Shown: one piece after another, positions 44,605-57,479 of the stretch
Layout of the letters: each line of letters opens with the position of its first letter
Numbering within the stretch: the first letter of the stretch is position 1
Source: Edaphochlamys debaryana
Lineage: Eukaryota > Chlorophyta > Chlorophyceae > Chlamydomonadales
DNA: 64,000 nt
Assembly: GCA_016858145.1 (NCBI GenBank)
Contig: JAEHOE010000005.1
Location: 372,001 to 436,000 of the forward strand
Reading direction: 5' to 3'
The notes under the pieces: generated by a model
Seen by the model: only the letters and a program-made list of their open reading frames with translations
Database searches by the model: none
Told to the model about the DNA's origin: nothing
Made by a program: the position numbers and the translations under genes

Positions 44605-47600
44605 ATGGGGCCGCTGCAGGCCCAAACCAGCTTGTCATGCAGCAATTCTCTGCGCGAGGCGTTTGGCACTCCGCGGCGACTGGCGGGCACAAGTGCATCG
44701 ACGCTTGGCTTGCGCGGCCGTCGCGACGGCTGCTGGCGATGGTGTTCGTCGCTGGCACGGCGCTCCGCGTTGCGGGACCTTGCGGTCAGGGGTGAGTTGG
44801 GCCTCTGGGTGACGAAGTTTGCGATTGCGAGCGCTAGGTAGGCGGTGCCTGAAGCAACCCAACTTTGCTGCACCCGCAGACGCACGTGACGAGCTTGCTT
44901 TGGAGAAGAGCTTTCTATCCGATAGCTTTCCGGGAGCACTGGACCCCAGCCGCTGGACTACGTATGAGGAGCTCGCAGTGCGCGGACCTCCGCTCTCGCG
45001 GGACATAGCAAGCACAACGGCGAGCCTTGCAAGTCTTGACGAGCAGCTGCAAAGGAGCGCGGCCCTTCTGCAACGCACGGCGGGCCTGCTAAACAGCCTC
45101 TCAACCCTAGCTGCACCCCCTCAAGCCCCTAGCGAGCGGCTGCTCTCCTCCTTCTCCGCCTGCGCCCCGCTGGCGGCCTCCGCCCGCGACTCGCACGGCC
45201 GCACAGGTCCCAGTAATAGCGGCCCCAGCACCAGCACCGGCCCGTGGCTCCTGAGGACGGCTGGGGACATCGATGACCTGCTCGGCTTCGGCGGAGCAGG
45301 CGAGGCCGCCGGGGCGGAGCTGCTTCAACAACCTGCTGGCCAGCGACGCTTGGTGCGGGCTCTGCTGGCAGCTGCTGCCGGGGAGCTGGCGTGCACTGCT
45401 AGGAAGCTGACGCCAGCGGCCGGAGCGGCGGCCGGGCAGGGCGTCGGCGGAGAGCAGGGGCAGGGGACCGGGCACAGAGGGCAGGCGCTGCCGCCAGACG
45501 TGGAGCGCCACGTGGCGTCGGCGCTCGCGGCAGCTAAGAAGGTACGCCCTTGCGCAGCGGTTTGACTGGAGGGCTGCTGCCAACAAGGGGGCTTGCCCTT
45601 TCGTGGGGTGCTCCGGCTCCGGCTCCGTCAGCGGGGGTGGTTCTTGCGGGGGTCCCGGGCCCGGGGCTGTGTCCCGGACCGGTGCCAGCGGTGGCGAATC
45701 CGTGATGGGACGCTGTGGGCAGAAGGGGCGTCTTGACTGGTCAGCTTGTGGAGGCTTAAGTGTCGCGTATATGTGCCCTTGCCTCAGGTCCACGACGGCC
45801 TGCCGCTCAAGTGGCCCCTGGACCAACCCATCTGCCCCCCGCTGGCGGAGGACGTGGCGGCAGCGGTGCGCGGCTGCGCTGCCGCAGCCGCAGCCGTAGT
45901 CACCGCTGCCGCTGCCGCTGTCTCTGCTCGGGAGAGGGCAGGCACGGTCCGGGAGCCTCAGCCCGAGGCAGCAGCCCCAAGCGCTGCTGCCGCCGTGGAG
46001 GTGACGCCGCCTGAGGGGGCCCTGGACGGCGGGGCGCAACCGCAGCCGCAAGAGGTCGCCCTGGCTGCTGCGGCACCTGCGGCTGCGGTTGCGGCTGCGC
46101 CTGTGGTTCCGCAAGCGGTGTCACAGCCCTCGCTGTCGCCCAAAACCTCGGCCGCGGCCGCCGCGGCGCCGCCAGGGCTAGAGGCCCCCAGTCCAGCGCC
46201 TGTGGCTGCAGCTGTTCCGGCCAGCCCCCCTTCGCCAGGCGGCCGTGCCTGGAGCAGTGAGGGCGGCCCCTCGATTCGGCCCGCCTTTGCCCCCGCCATC
46301 CGCCTCTCTGGCTTCTCCGTCAGCGTCTCGCCCATGGGAAGCCCGGGGCGGGCGGACCACCCGCCCTCACCGTCGGCTGCTCTCGTCCGGGAGCCGCCTG
46401 CTGGAACCCCACCCCAACCCACACCACCGACATCACACCCACCGCCTGCGGCCTCCACGCCCACGCAAACGCAGCAGCCGGCCTCCGAACAGAGCGCGAG
46501 TGGGCCGGAGGCGGCCGGGACCCTGCCCGTGCCCGCCCCAGCCCCGGCCTTGCCAGGCGGAAGCTCAGCCGCTCAGCCGCTTGCCGCGGTCGCTTCACCC
46601 CAGACCCAACCCTCCGCGGCGGGCGTTGCGGAGGCAGAGAGCTCCCCTGCTCCTGCGCCCGCGCCTGCCCCCACCCTAGTCCCTGTCCTGCCCTCCCTTG
46701 GCGGCGGCGGGGGCGAGGGCACCGCACCAGAGGCTGCGGGCATTGCCCCGTTGAGCACTGCACCAGGGGGGCTTCAGGAGGGCGCGGTCACGGGCGCGTC
46801 AGTTGCGGCGTGGCAGGTGGCGGAGCGGCTGGCGGGCGCTCTGGTGGCGGCGGCGGAGGCAGCGGAGGCGTCGGCGGCGTCCGAGGCCGCGGCGGCGGAG
46901 GCGTCCAGGGCGCTGGCGGAGGCGGCTGTCGCGCAGGTCATGGCTCGCAGCGTCGCCGCCGCCGCCGCCGAGAGCTTTCCGGCGGTGGCGCTGGCGGCCG
47001 TGCGGTTCGACACAAGCTCTGATGCGGAGGGCCTGCCCGCACGTGCCGAGATCGTTGAGCGCGTAAGCACGAGCATGGAAACGGTTAGCGGCCGCACCCC
47101 TGTGGGTGTCAGCAGCGGCAGCAGCGAGCAAGGCAACGCCGAGGGCAGTGCGCCCGGCGCAGCCGACGGCGACAAAGCCGAGGTGCCCGCGCGGGGCGGC
47201 AGCGCTGATGCGATCCCGAGCGTCGGCGATCTCGCAGCAGGCGGCGGGGGCCTGGGGTCTGCGGGCCTTGCCACCGTGGAGGTCGCGGGCAGCAGCAGCC
47301 CGGCATGCAGCGGGATGCTGGGATGGGCGGGCCTTGCTGCTGTCGAGGGTGCGGGTAGCAGCGGCCCGGCAGGCAGCAGCGACCCTCCGGCGGCCGCTGC
47401 GAGCACTTGCGAGTCTCACGGCTTTGGCGACGCCGCTGGCGCCCCGGACAGGTTGCCCGCTGGAGCCAGCATGCCGCTTGCGGGGCCTGATGGCGGCAGC
47501 CTGGGGAGCGACCCCGCATCTAGCGAGTCCAGCCTTGCCCCCAGCCAGCCCAGCCTTGCCGCTAACGACCCCAGCCCCGCCGCTAGCCAGCCCAGCCCTG

Positions 47601-49904
47601 CCGCTTGCGAGCCGAGCCCCGCCCCTAGCGAGCCAGGCCCCGCCGCTACCGATCCCATCCTGGCCGCGATTCAGCCAAGCCCTTCCACTTGCGAGGGCAG
47701 TCCTGCCCCTAGCCAGCCAAGCCTTGCCGCTAGCCAGCCAAGCCCTGCCCCTGGCGAGCCAAGCCCTGCCCCCAGCGGCGGCCTCAACGGGCTCGCCTCC
47801 TCTAGCGGCCCCAGCACTAGCTCCGATGCTTCCAGCGTCAGCTTCGGCGCCCCTGCCAGTATCGGGGCCGGCGGCAGCTGGTGTGGGTTCGGCTCGGGCG
47901 GCTTTGTGCGCATCTCCTTGGGCCCATCGCCCTCGCCCCCATCGCCTGCACGCTCCGCTGAGCCGCTGGCACCCCCACCTGAGCCGGCCCTCGCCCCCAC
48001 GCCTGCACCTGGTGCGGTTGCAGCTGAGCTGCCGGCGCCGGGGCCCACAGAAGCGGGGCCAGCCGCCTTCCCCGCCGTCGCTGCACCGGTCGCCGCGGTT
48101 GGCTCTGCCCCTTCCAGTGCAGACGACAGGCCTGCGGTCCTGCCAGCGCCCGGCGCTACGGTAGCGGGGCCAGGGTCTGCTGAGGTTGAGGCAATGATGC
48201 CAGTACCGGTACTGACCGCCACCACACCGGCAGCAGCCGCGGAAGCACCAGCGGAAGCGGAAGCGTCCGCCGCGGCGGCGGAAGCGGCGGCTACGGCCGC
48301 GGCAGCGACGGAAGCGGCAGTGTTGGCGACGGCGGCGACGGAAGCGGCAGTGTTGGCGACGGCGGCGACGGAAGCGGCAGTGTTGGCGGCGGCGGCGGAA
48401 GTGGCAGTGTCGTCGGAAGCGGCAGTGTCGGCCGCGGCGGTGGAAGCGACAGTGTCGGCGGCGGCTATGGAAGCGGCAGTGTCGGCCGCGGCGGCGCAAG
48501 CGGCAGCGTCCGCGGTGGCGGCGGAAGCCGCAGCAGCGGCGGTGGCGACGGAAGAGGCAGTATTGGCGGCGGAAGCGGAAGCGGAAGCGGCCGCGCGGGC
48601 CGCAGCCAAGGCTGCAGCGGCGGAGCAGGTCGCAGCGGCAGTGGCGGCCGACGTGGCCGCAGCCGAGGCGGCGGCGGTTGTTGCCTCGGCGGCGGCCGTC
48701 GAGGCGTGCGCCGCCAGGGACGCGGCGGACGCCCGTGCCGCCACCGCTGCGGCGGCGCTCCGCAGCCAGGCCCCGGGCGGGGTGGTCCCAGCGCTGCTGC
48801 TGCTAGCGGGCTTCGGCCTCGCCCCGGAGCTGCCGCTGTCCCTTGCGGGCGTGCACCGCCCTGGCCAGGCCCGGGCCCAGGCCCAGGCCCAGGCCCAGGC
48901 CCAGGCCGGGGCTTCACACGGTGCGGCCGCGGGCGGCAGCGCGCTGCGGCAGGCCGGGGCACACCTGGTGGACCCGGGCCGTCTGCATCTGGCGGCCGTG
49001 CTGCCCCCGGGATCGGGCGTGCAAGGTGAGGCCTGCGGCCTGCGGGGCGGGCTGTGGCCGTGTCGGGCGGGTGGCCGACTGCGGTGTGCTGTGCGCCTGC
49101 CTCGTGCTCCGCCTGCAGTGCGCGCACGTTGCCCTTCGCCGCCTGGTGCGACATGCCCCACTCGCGTGCACACGCTGAACTCCACGGCTTGCCCCGTGCG
49201 TGCTCTCCCTTCCTCCCTACCAAACAGACGCGGCGTCTGCGTGCCAGGGCCTGACCGCGGCTGCACGGGTGCTGTGCTTCGCCCACGCGGCCGCCCTGCG
49301 CTCCGCCCTCATGCTGCCCGCACCGGCCGCCCACGGCGCCCCCAGCCACCCCGGCGACGGCGCCGCCCTCTCTGCCTCCACCTCCACCTCCGCCTCCGCC
49401 TGTGGCTGTGGCTGCGGAGGCCACTCTGCGGCCTGCAGCAGCCGGGCCCCGCCACCCAGCCAGGCCGGCGCCAGGGCCCACGGCGGAGGCATCACCCTGG
49501 GCGCAGCCGGACCAGCGGGGACCGTACTGGTAGGCACGACCTCGGCGGGTGCAGCCCTGGCGGCGGCGCAGGGGCCTGCTGGTCTGGGCGGTGCCGAGGC
49601 CGCCGACGGGGGCTCGCTCGCTGCCACGGTGACGCTGGCGGTGCTGGCGGAGGGCCGCGAGGAGGCGGGGCGGTGGGAGGCGAGGCTGGGATCGGCGGTG
49701 GAGTCGGGAGCCATGCCGGCGCCGGGGCTGCATCACCGGGGCACACGGTGGGGCCCCGATGTGGGGATGGGAACGGGCATGGGGAGTGGGACGGATGGTG
49801 GTGGGGCGGAGTGGTGGGCCCAGGGCAATAGTTGCGAGTGCGCGCTGGGTGCTGCCCCCGAGCTGCGGGTCGAGGTTTATACGGTGCTGCCGCGCGCCGT
49901 TTAG
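44605..49904 (+). CDS. Large Ala/Pro-rich protein of unknown function (1,587 aa)
   Basis: Four in-phase exons: 44605-44791, 44880-45541, 45788-49025 and 49228-49904 (TAG). The N-terminal 150 or so residues are the most normal part: SALRDLAVRDARDELALEKS, FLSDSFPGALDPSRWTTYEE and LASLDEQLQRSAALLQRTAG, predicting helices and a coiled coil. A second ordered block crosses the exon 2/3 junction (PPDVERHVASALAAAKKVHD, then LPLKWPLDQPICPPLAEDVA). About 1,000 residues of low complexity follow: Pro/Ala, a 10-residue Ser-Pro-Ala repeat, then long Ala helices with Glu, Val and Thr. The last exon has Ala/Gly blocks and ends ELRVEVYTVLPRAV. No family was recognised. The ATG at 44605 is the first that keeps phase with exon 2; an Arg/Ser-rich start could be a targeting peptide. 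A scaffold role is only a guess. Confidence 0.6.
47530..47790 (+). repeat. Coding minisatellite, ~30-bp units (PSPA(A/P)xxxxx)
   Basis: About eight imperfect units of 30 bp encode decapeptides such as SQPSLAANDP, SPAASQPSPA and ACEPSPAPSE. Units differ at fixed variable positions, so they are diverged rather than freshly expanded. Confidence 0.85.
48290..48430 (+). repeat. Coding minisatellite, 30-bp units (EAAVLATAAT)
   Basis: Near-identical units GCGACGGAAGCGGCAGTGTT plus GGCGACGGCG encode EAAVLATAAT and related decapeptides. They grade downstream into looser Ala-rich sequence (to about 48600). The high identity suggests recent slippage or unequal exchange. Confidence 0.85.
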
Positions 49905-51421
49905 GCCAGGAGTCAACGCCTGGGGCATAGATCTATACAGCGTCATCCGGGTCTCACACAAGCCCCAACCTGCGCCTTGCCTGCCAGTGATGTAGTGAGG
50001 GGGTATGAGAGTAGAACGGTGGGGAGTGAATAGGTACGAGGTAGAGGAGTGGAGAGGTGATTCGCATGGGGGCATGGGGCTGGGTTTGCTCATTGCATGT
50101 GAACAGTGATCCTGCATGCGCTGAAGCTCGCATTAGAAACTCATGATTCCTAGGGCTCCGGGTTTGCTAAACGGAACTCCAGGTGGCACTTGAGAGCAAT
50201 GATCCGGAAAGGAGTGAACGGCCTCAGTCCACGTGGCGGCTGCCTTGTGTGCGGCGGATGCGGCCTAGAGGACTGGCTTGAGCTTGGTTGATTGGTGCCC
50301 GGCAGTGCCTGGCTCCATTGCTCGTCCTTGTTTCCTGCATTCACGCGCGATTCTGCTGAGCAGTCGCCGCCCCACATCCCCGTGTAGACGACAGGCCCCC
50401 TTGTAACGATGGGCATCTTTGGTTTGTAATCGGCCCGGCGGGGTGCTCTCCTGAACTCGGCTCTTCTCTTACAGTCCCTCTGTCCCAGTCGGGAAGGGCA
50501 ATTGCCTGCACCGCTCTTGGTCTCCATTGATGCTGGTGACTAGCCTCGGGGCATGATGGAGCGGGGGGGCGGGGGCATGGGATAACGCTGCCGGAGATTA
50601 CGCTCTTGTACCATCACATCTGCCTCCTGCCTAGGCGTACGCGTGTACTAATACTGCCTCCGCACAGTTTGCCGGCTGTGGGGAGCTGAACACAGAGCAG
50701 GACCTGGGCCTGGGGTCACGCATGGCACGGAGATGCTCGTAGCTTTCAGGAGCAGTCTTGGGCTGAAGTAGTTGAGGACTGCTCTAGCTACATTTACAAT
50801 GAGCTGTGCTTCGCTTAGGAACCCCAGGGCGCCACCGGAAGCATGAGGAAGGGTACGGGGCGTCAGGGGGGTCTGAGCCTCTGAGGGCAGAGCCTCCATG
50901 TGATGGAAAAGCAAGAGGGCTTTCTAGCGTCAGGGGGGAGACGGAAGGGCGCCGGCAATGAAAGGCCTTGCCCAGTACCTTCAACCCATGCCTACCAGCT
51001 GCATGCAGTCATGTAATGGCAATGCTCTACCTCATCCGGCAGGGTCTTGCCCCATCGAGCTCACTAGGCAATATAAACTTGCTGGCTGGTTCTCGACTCT
51101 CAGCTCGTCAGCTGGCTTGTCGCCCCCGCGGCACTGCTACAGGCCTCAGGCTCCTGATAGGCCTACATGGAGAAGTACAGCTTGCCTCGTGCAAGCTGTT
51201 GCACCACAGACGAACAGGCCTGCTGAGCCTCCTGCCGTAGCTGGGGGATTCCCGGTATGGGCCCTGGACAACACGGTGTGAGCATAACACCTCCGCATAC
51301 GTGCAAGCACCAACCCATTCACTCAGGCCTCCACCCGCTGGCCCGCGCAGCACGCCGCCTGCGTCGTTCCTCTGGCCCAAGCAGAGCTTGCGTCCTTCTC
51401 CGTCAGGCGCTCGAGCAGCCC
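49905..51421. other. Convergent intergenic region
   Basis: This lies between the stops of the Ala-rich gene and the SWAP-type splicing factor gene. Composition is balanced. No gene or repeat was recognised. Confidence 0.5.
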
Positions 51422-54400
51422 TCACACGCCCCCCAGGAGCTGGCGCAGACGCGAGCGCAGGTCCCCACCGCCGCCGGCACCCGCGGCCCCGCCAGCCTCC
51501 CCAACACCTGCAGCAGCCCCCGCCCCCGCCGCAGCGGCGCTGAGCCCCGGCGCCTGAGAGCCCTCGCGACTCCGGGCTGCAGTGGCCCCCGCCGCCGCCG
51601 CGGCCGCAGCTCTCGCCGCGGCGCCGGATGCCGTCGCCGCCACCGCCACCGCCGCCGCAGCGCCCCGGCCCCGGCTCCTGCTGCGGCTGCCGCTGCGGCG
51701 CCTGCTGCCCTCGCGCCCGCGTGACTTTCGGCCCCCGCCCCGCTCCCGCTCCCGGCTACGCTCCCGGCTACGCTCCCGCGTGTGCCGGCGCTCCCGGTCT
51801 CGGCTCCGGCTCCTGCTGCCGCTGCGCCCCCGGTGCTTGCCGTGGCGGGGGCGGTGGCCCTCGCCGTCCCGCCCTTCCCGCTCGCGCTCCCGGTGCCGGT
51901 CCCGCCCTTCCCGCTCGCGCCCTGCCTCCCGCTCTCGGTCCCGGTGTCGATGCTTGGTCCCGCTGGGGTCCTTGTCCTTTGCCTTGTCCTTATCTTTGTC
52001 CTTGTCTTTAGCTTTGTCTTTCTTGTGCTTGTGGCGATCGTCGTCATGGTGTCGCGCCTTGCCCGCCTCCTTGGCCTCCTTACCCTTCTTCCGGGACGGC
52101 GATCTGGATCGAGATCTGGATCTAGACGGCGAGCGAGATCGAGATTTGGACCCATGGCGGCGTCGCTTGTGCCGGTGCCGCTCGCTGCGCTCCCGATCCC
52201 GATCCCGGTCACTGACGCTGCCGTCATCCTCGCCGCCGTGGTGGTGGCGGCTGCGGCGGCGGCCCTTGCCGCTGGCGCCGCCGCCTGTCGTGGTCGCTGA
52301 CGGCTCGGCGCGTTCGGGCTTCAGGACCTGACAGCGGCGGGGCAGACGAGGTTGAGAGCGCAGCAATGGAGCTGTGGAGTGCGGCGTTGTTGGGCACGTG
52401 GGACCAAACTGACCTGCCCTCTCCCGTAAACGCTGCTACCTCCGGTGGACTTCACAACAATCCTGATGCTAAACATCTATGCACAGATGCCCCCAGCCCC
52501 ACCTGCGCTGGGTCCCTCAGCATTGCCTCGAACGCCGCCCGGTGCTGCGCCGCCGCCGCCGATGCCGCCGCCACCAGCTCCTGCAGCGCCGCCAGCGACG
52601 ACGCCGGCCCAGCCGCCGCCGCCGTCACGGCGGGGAGACCAACCGTCGCGGCGGGCAGCGTCGACCCCGGTAGGGCCGCCGCCACCGCGGGCTTGGTGGC
52701 AGCCGCCACGAGCGCCACCGCCGCCGCCTCTTGGTCCCTCCGCCGCTCCTCCTCCTGCTGCGCCCGGAGCGCTGCGGCCTCTGCCTCCTGAGCCCTGCGC
52801 GCCTCTGCCTCCACCTCCTTCTTCTTGAGTGCCTCCAGCGCCGCCGCCTGCTCCTGCTGCCGCCTCGCCAGCCGCTCGAGCGCCAGGAGCTCCGCCGCCG
52901 ACGCCGCCGCGCCCAGCGGCGGCGTGCCCTCCGAGCCGCCGCCGCCGCGCGCCGCCAGCGCCGTGGCGACGGCCTTAGGCAGGGGTTCGGCGGCGTCGCT
53001 GCCGCCGCCGGCGGCGGCGGTATCCGGCCCGACGGCGACGGCGGCGGCGGCCTCGTCGTCGGCGGAGCGCATGAAGAAGTGGCGGTGGTGGTGGATGGCG
53101 CGGGAGCGCTGCGCCGCCGCCGCCACCTCCTGCTCGGCCTTGGCCTTGGCGACGAGCAGGCGGGCAGCCTGGCGGCGGGCTTCCAGCTTGGCGGCGGCGT
53201 CCGCCGCCGCCGCTGCTGTCGCTGCCGCCGCCGCCGCGTCAGCCTCGGACGCCGCCACCGCGCCCCAGCGCTGCCGCCGCCGGCCTGTCCCATCGCCGCC
53301 GGCTGTCGTGGCCGCAGCCGCCGCCGCAGCGGCGGCGGGGGAGCGTGATCGGGCTCGATCCAGGTCGAGGTCGTCATCCAGGGAATCCGAATCCGAACCG
53401 GAGCTGGAGCTGCTGGATTCCGAATCCGAGTCTGACTCAGACGACGAGCTGCTGGCCTCCGGCTCCGGAGCGGGCTCAAACACCATCAGTACCTCTCCGT
53501 TCTCGCCGACCTCCATCCGGTTACCGGTCTCCATCACCTCGGCCGCCGCGGAGCCGCCGCCGCCGCCGTCGCCATCAGCGTCGGTCGTCGGCCCAGCTGC
53601 CACCTCCTCAATCCCGCCTTTGCCCTCAGGCGCCGCCGCCGCCTCGTCCGCGGCGGCACCGCCGTCACCGGCTTTCGCCGGGCGCAACGCCGCCGCCGCC
53701 GCTGCCGCCGCCGCCACCGCCGCCGCCATCTTGGGGTTCGCCCGGATGACCACACGGGCCGCCGCCGCAGCGGCGGCGGCACTGGGCACCGTCGGCTTGG
53801 GGAAGCTGCTGTTTGCCGCCGCCACCGCGACGGGGCCTGCATCTGTTGCCGCATCCGAAGCAGCCGTTGGAGGAGTGCTGGCGCTGCCCGCAACCCCCGC
53901 CGCCTCTGCTGTCGCCGGCTCGCCTGCTGCTGCACCGCTGGCCTTGGCCCCCTCCGCGCCGCTAGCAGCAGCACTGCCGCCGCCGGCCGCGTCTGCCGCC
54001 GAGCCGCCAGCCCCACCGCCGCCGCCGCCCGCCAGGACCGCCGCCGCCGCTTCGGGCCCCATCGCCTCCTCCAGCCTGCGCTTGTAGTACGTGTGGTGTG
54101 CACCCCAGGGCAGCAGGAACGAGAAGGCCGGATTGGACCGCTCCCTTCGGCGTACGACAGCCTCGAAGGTGGCCCCGTTCTTTGCCACGTAAGCAACCAG
54201 CTTGTCGATTATGGATTTGGTGGTTGGCGGCGGATCCTGATCTGGCGGCGGGGTCGCGCGTGCCCCCGCTTGACTTTCGGGATCCACACCCGGCGCGGCC
54301 GGATCGGTCTCGGCCGTTGGAGCTGCGCCTGGGGCCGCGGGTGGGGGATACACGCCCACCGGGGGGAGGACGGGGTAGACGGGGGGCCGCGGGGGCAGGT

Positions 54401-56783
54401 GCGGCCGGGGCGGGAAGGCCGGGGGCACAGCGCTGGGGTAGGGGTAGGGGTAGGCCGGCGGCGGCGTCTCCCGCCGCGGTCGCGGCATGGGGCCCATGAC
54501 TGGCGCCGCTGCAGCGCCGCCGCCTTCTGATGCTGCTGTGCCCACGTCGCCCTCCCCCTGCTCCATCCCCGGCTCCTCCTCGGCCCCTTGCTCGCCCTCC
54601 GCATCGGCACCGGCCGACGGCTCCTCCTCTTCGCTGCCGGGCGCGGCGTTCCGCACGCCCAGGCCCAGGCCCAGGCCCAGGCTGGTCTGGGCCTGGGCCC
54701 CACCCGCCGCGGATCCGCTCCTGGCGCCGCTGCTTCCATCTGGGTCGGGGTCCGGCGCGGCGTCGCGAGGCGCCGCCAGGTCTGGCGGCTTGGCGGTCAC
54801 CACCCAGCGGTAGTAGGGGAAGGTGCGGTGGGTCGGGAGCAGGAAGGCGAAGTTGGCGTTGTTGGCCTGCGGGTGGGCGGCGGGGGCGGGGCTTGGTTGC
54901 AGCGAAACAGCTGAAGAGGGAGTGCGACGCCATCTGTAGACATGTGAAGGCAAGGTCCGGGTTGGATACCGCAGCGCAAGGCAGAGGAGCTGAGGCGGAT
55001 CCGCCACCAGGGGCAACGCACATCGGAAGGAGTGCAGAGGCAGGCAGTGTCCACGCACTGCCCCGCCCACGCCGCTCCCCCCCTGGCTCACCTGCCGCAC
55101 CCTCAGCAGCACCTCCACTTGGTCCCCCTCGGTGCCCACGAAGCGAGCCGTGCGCACCAGCAGCTGAGGGGTGTGTTGCGGCGGGCGGTGGCGGGTCAGG
55201 GAGGCAGCACGCATGTTGGCACGCACGGGCTCACTACATCTGACCAGAAACTACGGCAGCCTGGCCTGCCAAAAGCTACTGGCATCGCACTGGGCGCCGC
55301 TTTCGGACACCGGCACCCGTTGACCCTCAGCTGTCGAGTACCGGTACCGGTACCGACATCGGCATCGCAAATGGGTCCCTCGTGGTACCACAGACCGCTG
55401 GCCTGACCCTGGGCGTACCCGGACCCCCTCATTGTTGGCAAGGTATGCTGGCCTGCTCCTGGGCTCACCCGGTGGATGCGCTGGTTGTCCGGCAGGCACG
55501 CCTCCAGGTGCGGCGGCACGGGCACAGCGAACAGGGGGGCGTACGGCTCCACGGGGCCGGGCGGGACGGAGGCGCGGTGGCCTGCGAACGCGCCGCCTGC
55601 AGGGCAAGAGAGGGCGTGGGGCGACAGCCCGTTAGCTTGGATATTTGGGGGGACCTGCCGTGCGGATACCACGCCGGCCGACATTTTGAGTGGGCCGAGG
55701 AGTTGGTTCACAAGAAGAAAGTGCAGCCGGACACGTGAGCCCTGCTCGCACCTGGCTCCTGGCCCGCAAGCTCCTCCGCCTCCGCACTGCCGCCTCGCCC
55801 TGAGCCGCTGGCACCGGTGCCCGCATCCGGCCCTGCCTCGTCCTCCCCGCCGTAGCTGAAGGCGAAGGCAGCGTAGCGGTCGTTGGGGCGGGCCGCCGCC
55901 TCCGACGCCCCGCCGGCGCCCTCCCCGTGCGGCGTCTCCTCCGCGTCTTCGGAGTCGGAGGAAGAGCTGGATTCCGAATCCGAGCTTGAAGAGTCCGAGG
56001 AGCTCGAGGAAGGTGGAGGGGCGACAGCGGCCGGGGCCGGTGGCTTGAGGAACACACCGGCGGCAGGTCCCGGACCCAGATGGCCTGCTGTCGACGTATG
56101 CGCGGCGGGCGGCGGGCAGCGTCAGTAGAATGCTCGGTTGAGCGAATGCGGCTAGCTATCGGGATGGAGAGGGGTGTGAAGCCCTCACACAGCGGCAAGG
56201 CAGCGGTGGGGCTCGGGTGGGAGGAAGGGGTGCGACGGCAGGACGAGGACAGGTAGGTGGGCCCCAAACGCGCCGGCAGGCCAGACCGGACTCCTCGTGC
56301 CGACTGTTCGGTACTGCGCCTGGGAGGACATGTCTTGTTATCACGTCAGCGGGCGCGCACAGGGTGAGTTGGGCCCATCGTGGCGGCAGGCAGGGTCAAC
56401 ACGGTCCACCCCGGCCCCACGCCCTCACCATCGTCGCTATAGGCCGGTGGCAGGAGCTCGTCCTCTCGCGATGGATCGTAGTCCCGGTATCGCTCGACGT
56501 CCAACTCTGCCTCCTCAGCGCTCTCCGCCCGCTTGCGCTTCTCCTTGCGCGATGAGGAAGCGACTGGCACGTCCAGAAGCAGTCGGACGTCATAGCGGTC
56601 GACTAAGCTACCGCTGGCCGAGACTAGCAGCGCAGCCGGGGAATCCAGAAAGCGGGCTGCATCGTCGTCACGCGAAACAGTAGCGGCAGCGCCAAGCACG
56701 CGCAGGTCCTGTTCAGGGTCCTGGTCTAGCTCAGGCTTGCCGAAGCCCGCAAAGGCGTACTTGCCGCGCGACTTGCCGCTCAT
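51422..56783 (-). CDS. SWAP/SFSWAP-type splicing regulator, two SURP modules and RS domain
   Basis: Six in-phase exons (56783-56429, 56087-55752, 55596-55469, 55163-55092, 54866-52503, 52327-51422, TGA) give 1,386 residues. SWAP proteins act on splice-site choice and bind SF1/U2-type factors through SURP modules. The N-terminus matches the DRY-EERY domain: YAFAGFGKPELDQDPEQDLR, then LVDRYDVRLLLD and DVERYRDYDPSREDELLPP. SURP1 spans exons 4-5 (TARFVGTEGDQVEVLLRVRQ, then NNANFAFLLPTHRTFPYYRW). SURP2 is in exon 5 (IDKLVAYVAKNGATFEAVVR, then SNPAFSFLLPWGAHHTYYKR). Ser/Asp clusters (SDSSSSDSESSSSSDSEDAE) resemble casein kinase 2 sites. Exon 6 encodes the RS tail with SKSRSRSPSRSRSRSRSPSR and DREREREG-type mixed-charge repeats. 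The ATG at 56783 (MSGKSRGKY) is the first true ATG before the domain. Its own splicing may be autoregulated, as in insect SWAP, but nothing here proves it. Confidence 0.9.
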
Positions 56784-57479
56784 TCCTCTCCGGGTCAAGC
56801 TGTGCGCCCTACATCAAGCTTCTTATGGCCTGGGACTTCTGTGTTTGCAAGAGCGCTCGTGGGATATATCTGTGTGGGCGAGGAGCGAGGGTATGCGGGG
56901 GCATGCGGTGCCATGGCGTGCCCCGAAACACATCGTACGGCAGGGGGCACTGACACGCGCGGCAAACTGCCCTTGACTTCTCGCGGCTGTGGCCACTGGT
57001 CTGAGAGGAGGCAGGCCCGTGAGTCAAAGGAGCGCATAGAAACCTGAACGTTACAGGCCATCCACTCCTGCCCGCAGGCAAGGCAAGGCCCTGGGCCATC
57101 CAGCCGCCCCAGCTAATATGATGCACACCCTAGCTCAAGAACTTTCCAAGGGCGCATCTGGGAAGCCTGACTGTTGCGCACGCAATCCAAGAGCCCCTCT
57201 ATGTCTGCTGCAGCGCAGGGGGAGCCTTGCCTTGCTGCCCCCTGCCCAGTTCCCCTTCCCCCTGCCCTTGCTGGCACCTGCCTGCCATTCCCCCCGCAAT
57301 CGTGGGCTGCCTGCCACACAACACACCAACATACATCAATAAGAATGGAGTTTCACACCTCCTCATATTGTATGAATCAGCACGCGGGCGCGGGTGCCAG
57401 CAGCTTATGCTATCTCTATTCATGCTTTCCGCGCATACAGTATACCTAGTGAACTACACTGACAGATGTGACCTATCGA
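56784..57479. other. Intergenic: SWAP gene 5' flank and glycoprotein 3' flank
   Basis: Contains the SWAP-type gene promoter on its left side and the 3' UTR of the minus-strand surface glycoprotein on its right. No other gene was recognised. Confidence 0.5.

Noticed and set aside
44605..45565. Assigning the Ala-rich gene to Mediator or a tethering-complex subunit
   Set aside because: The N-terminal helices are suggestive, but I found no specific motif, so the function is left unknown.
47530..47790. Regular 30-bp units as a CRISPR-like array
   Set aside because: Units are contiguous, codon-phased and translated as decapeptides inside a large exon; no spacers.
46799..48499. 566-codon minus-strand open frame opposite the Ala-rich gene (and a 531-codon one at 47671-49266)
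   Set aside because: They are mirror images of Ala/Gly codon repeats in the plus-strand gene; Arg- or Ala-rich with no domain. GC-rich repeats leave other frames open.
52825..54087. 420-codon plus-strand open frame
   Set aside because: Antisense to the low-complexity exon 5 of the SWAP-type gene. The minus strand carries the SURP domains and consistent splice sites.
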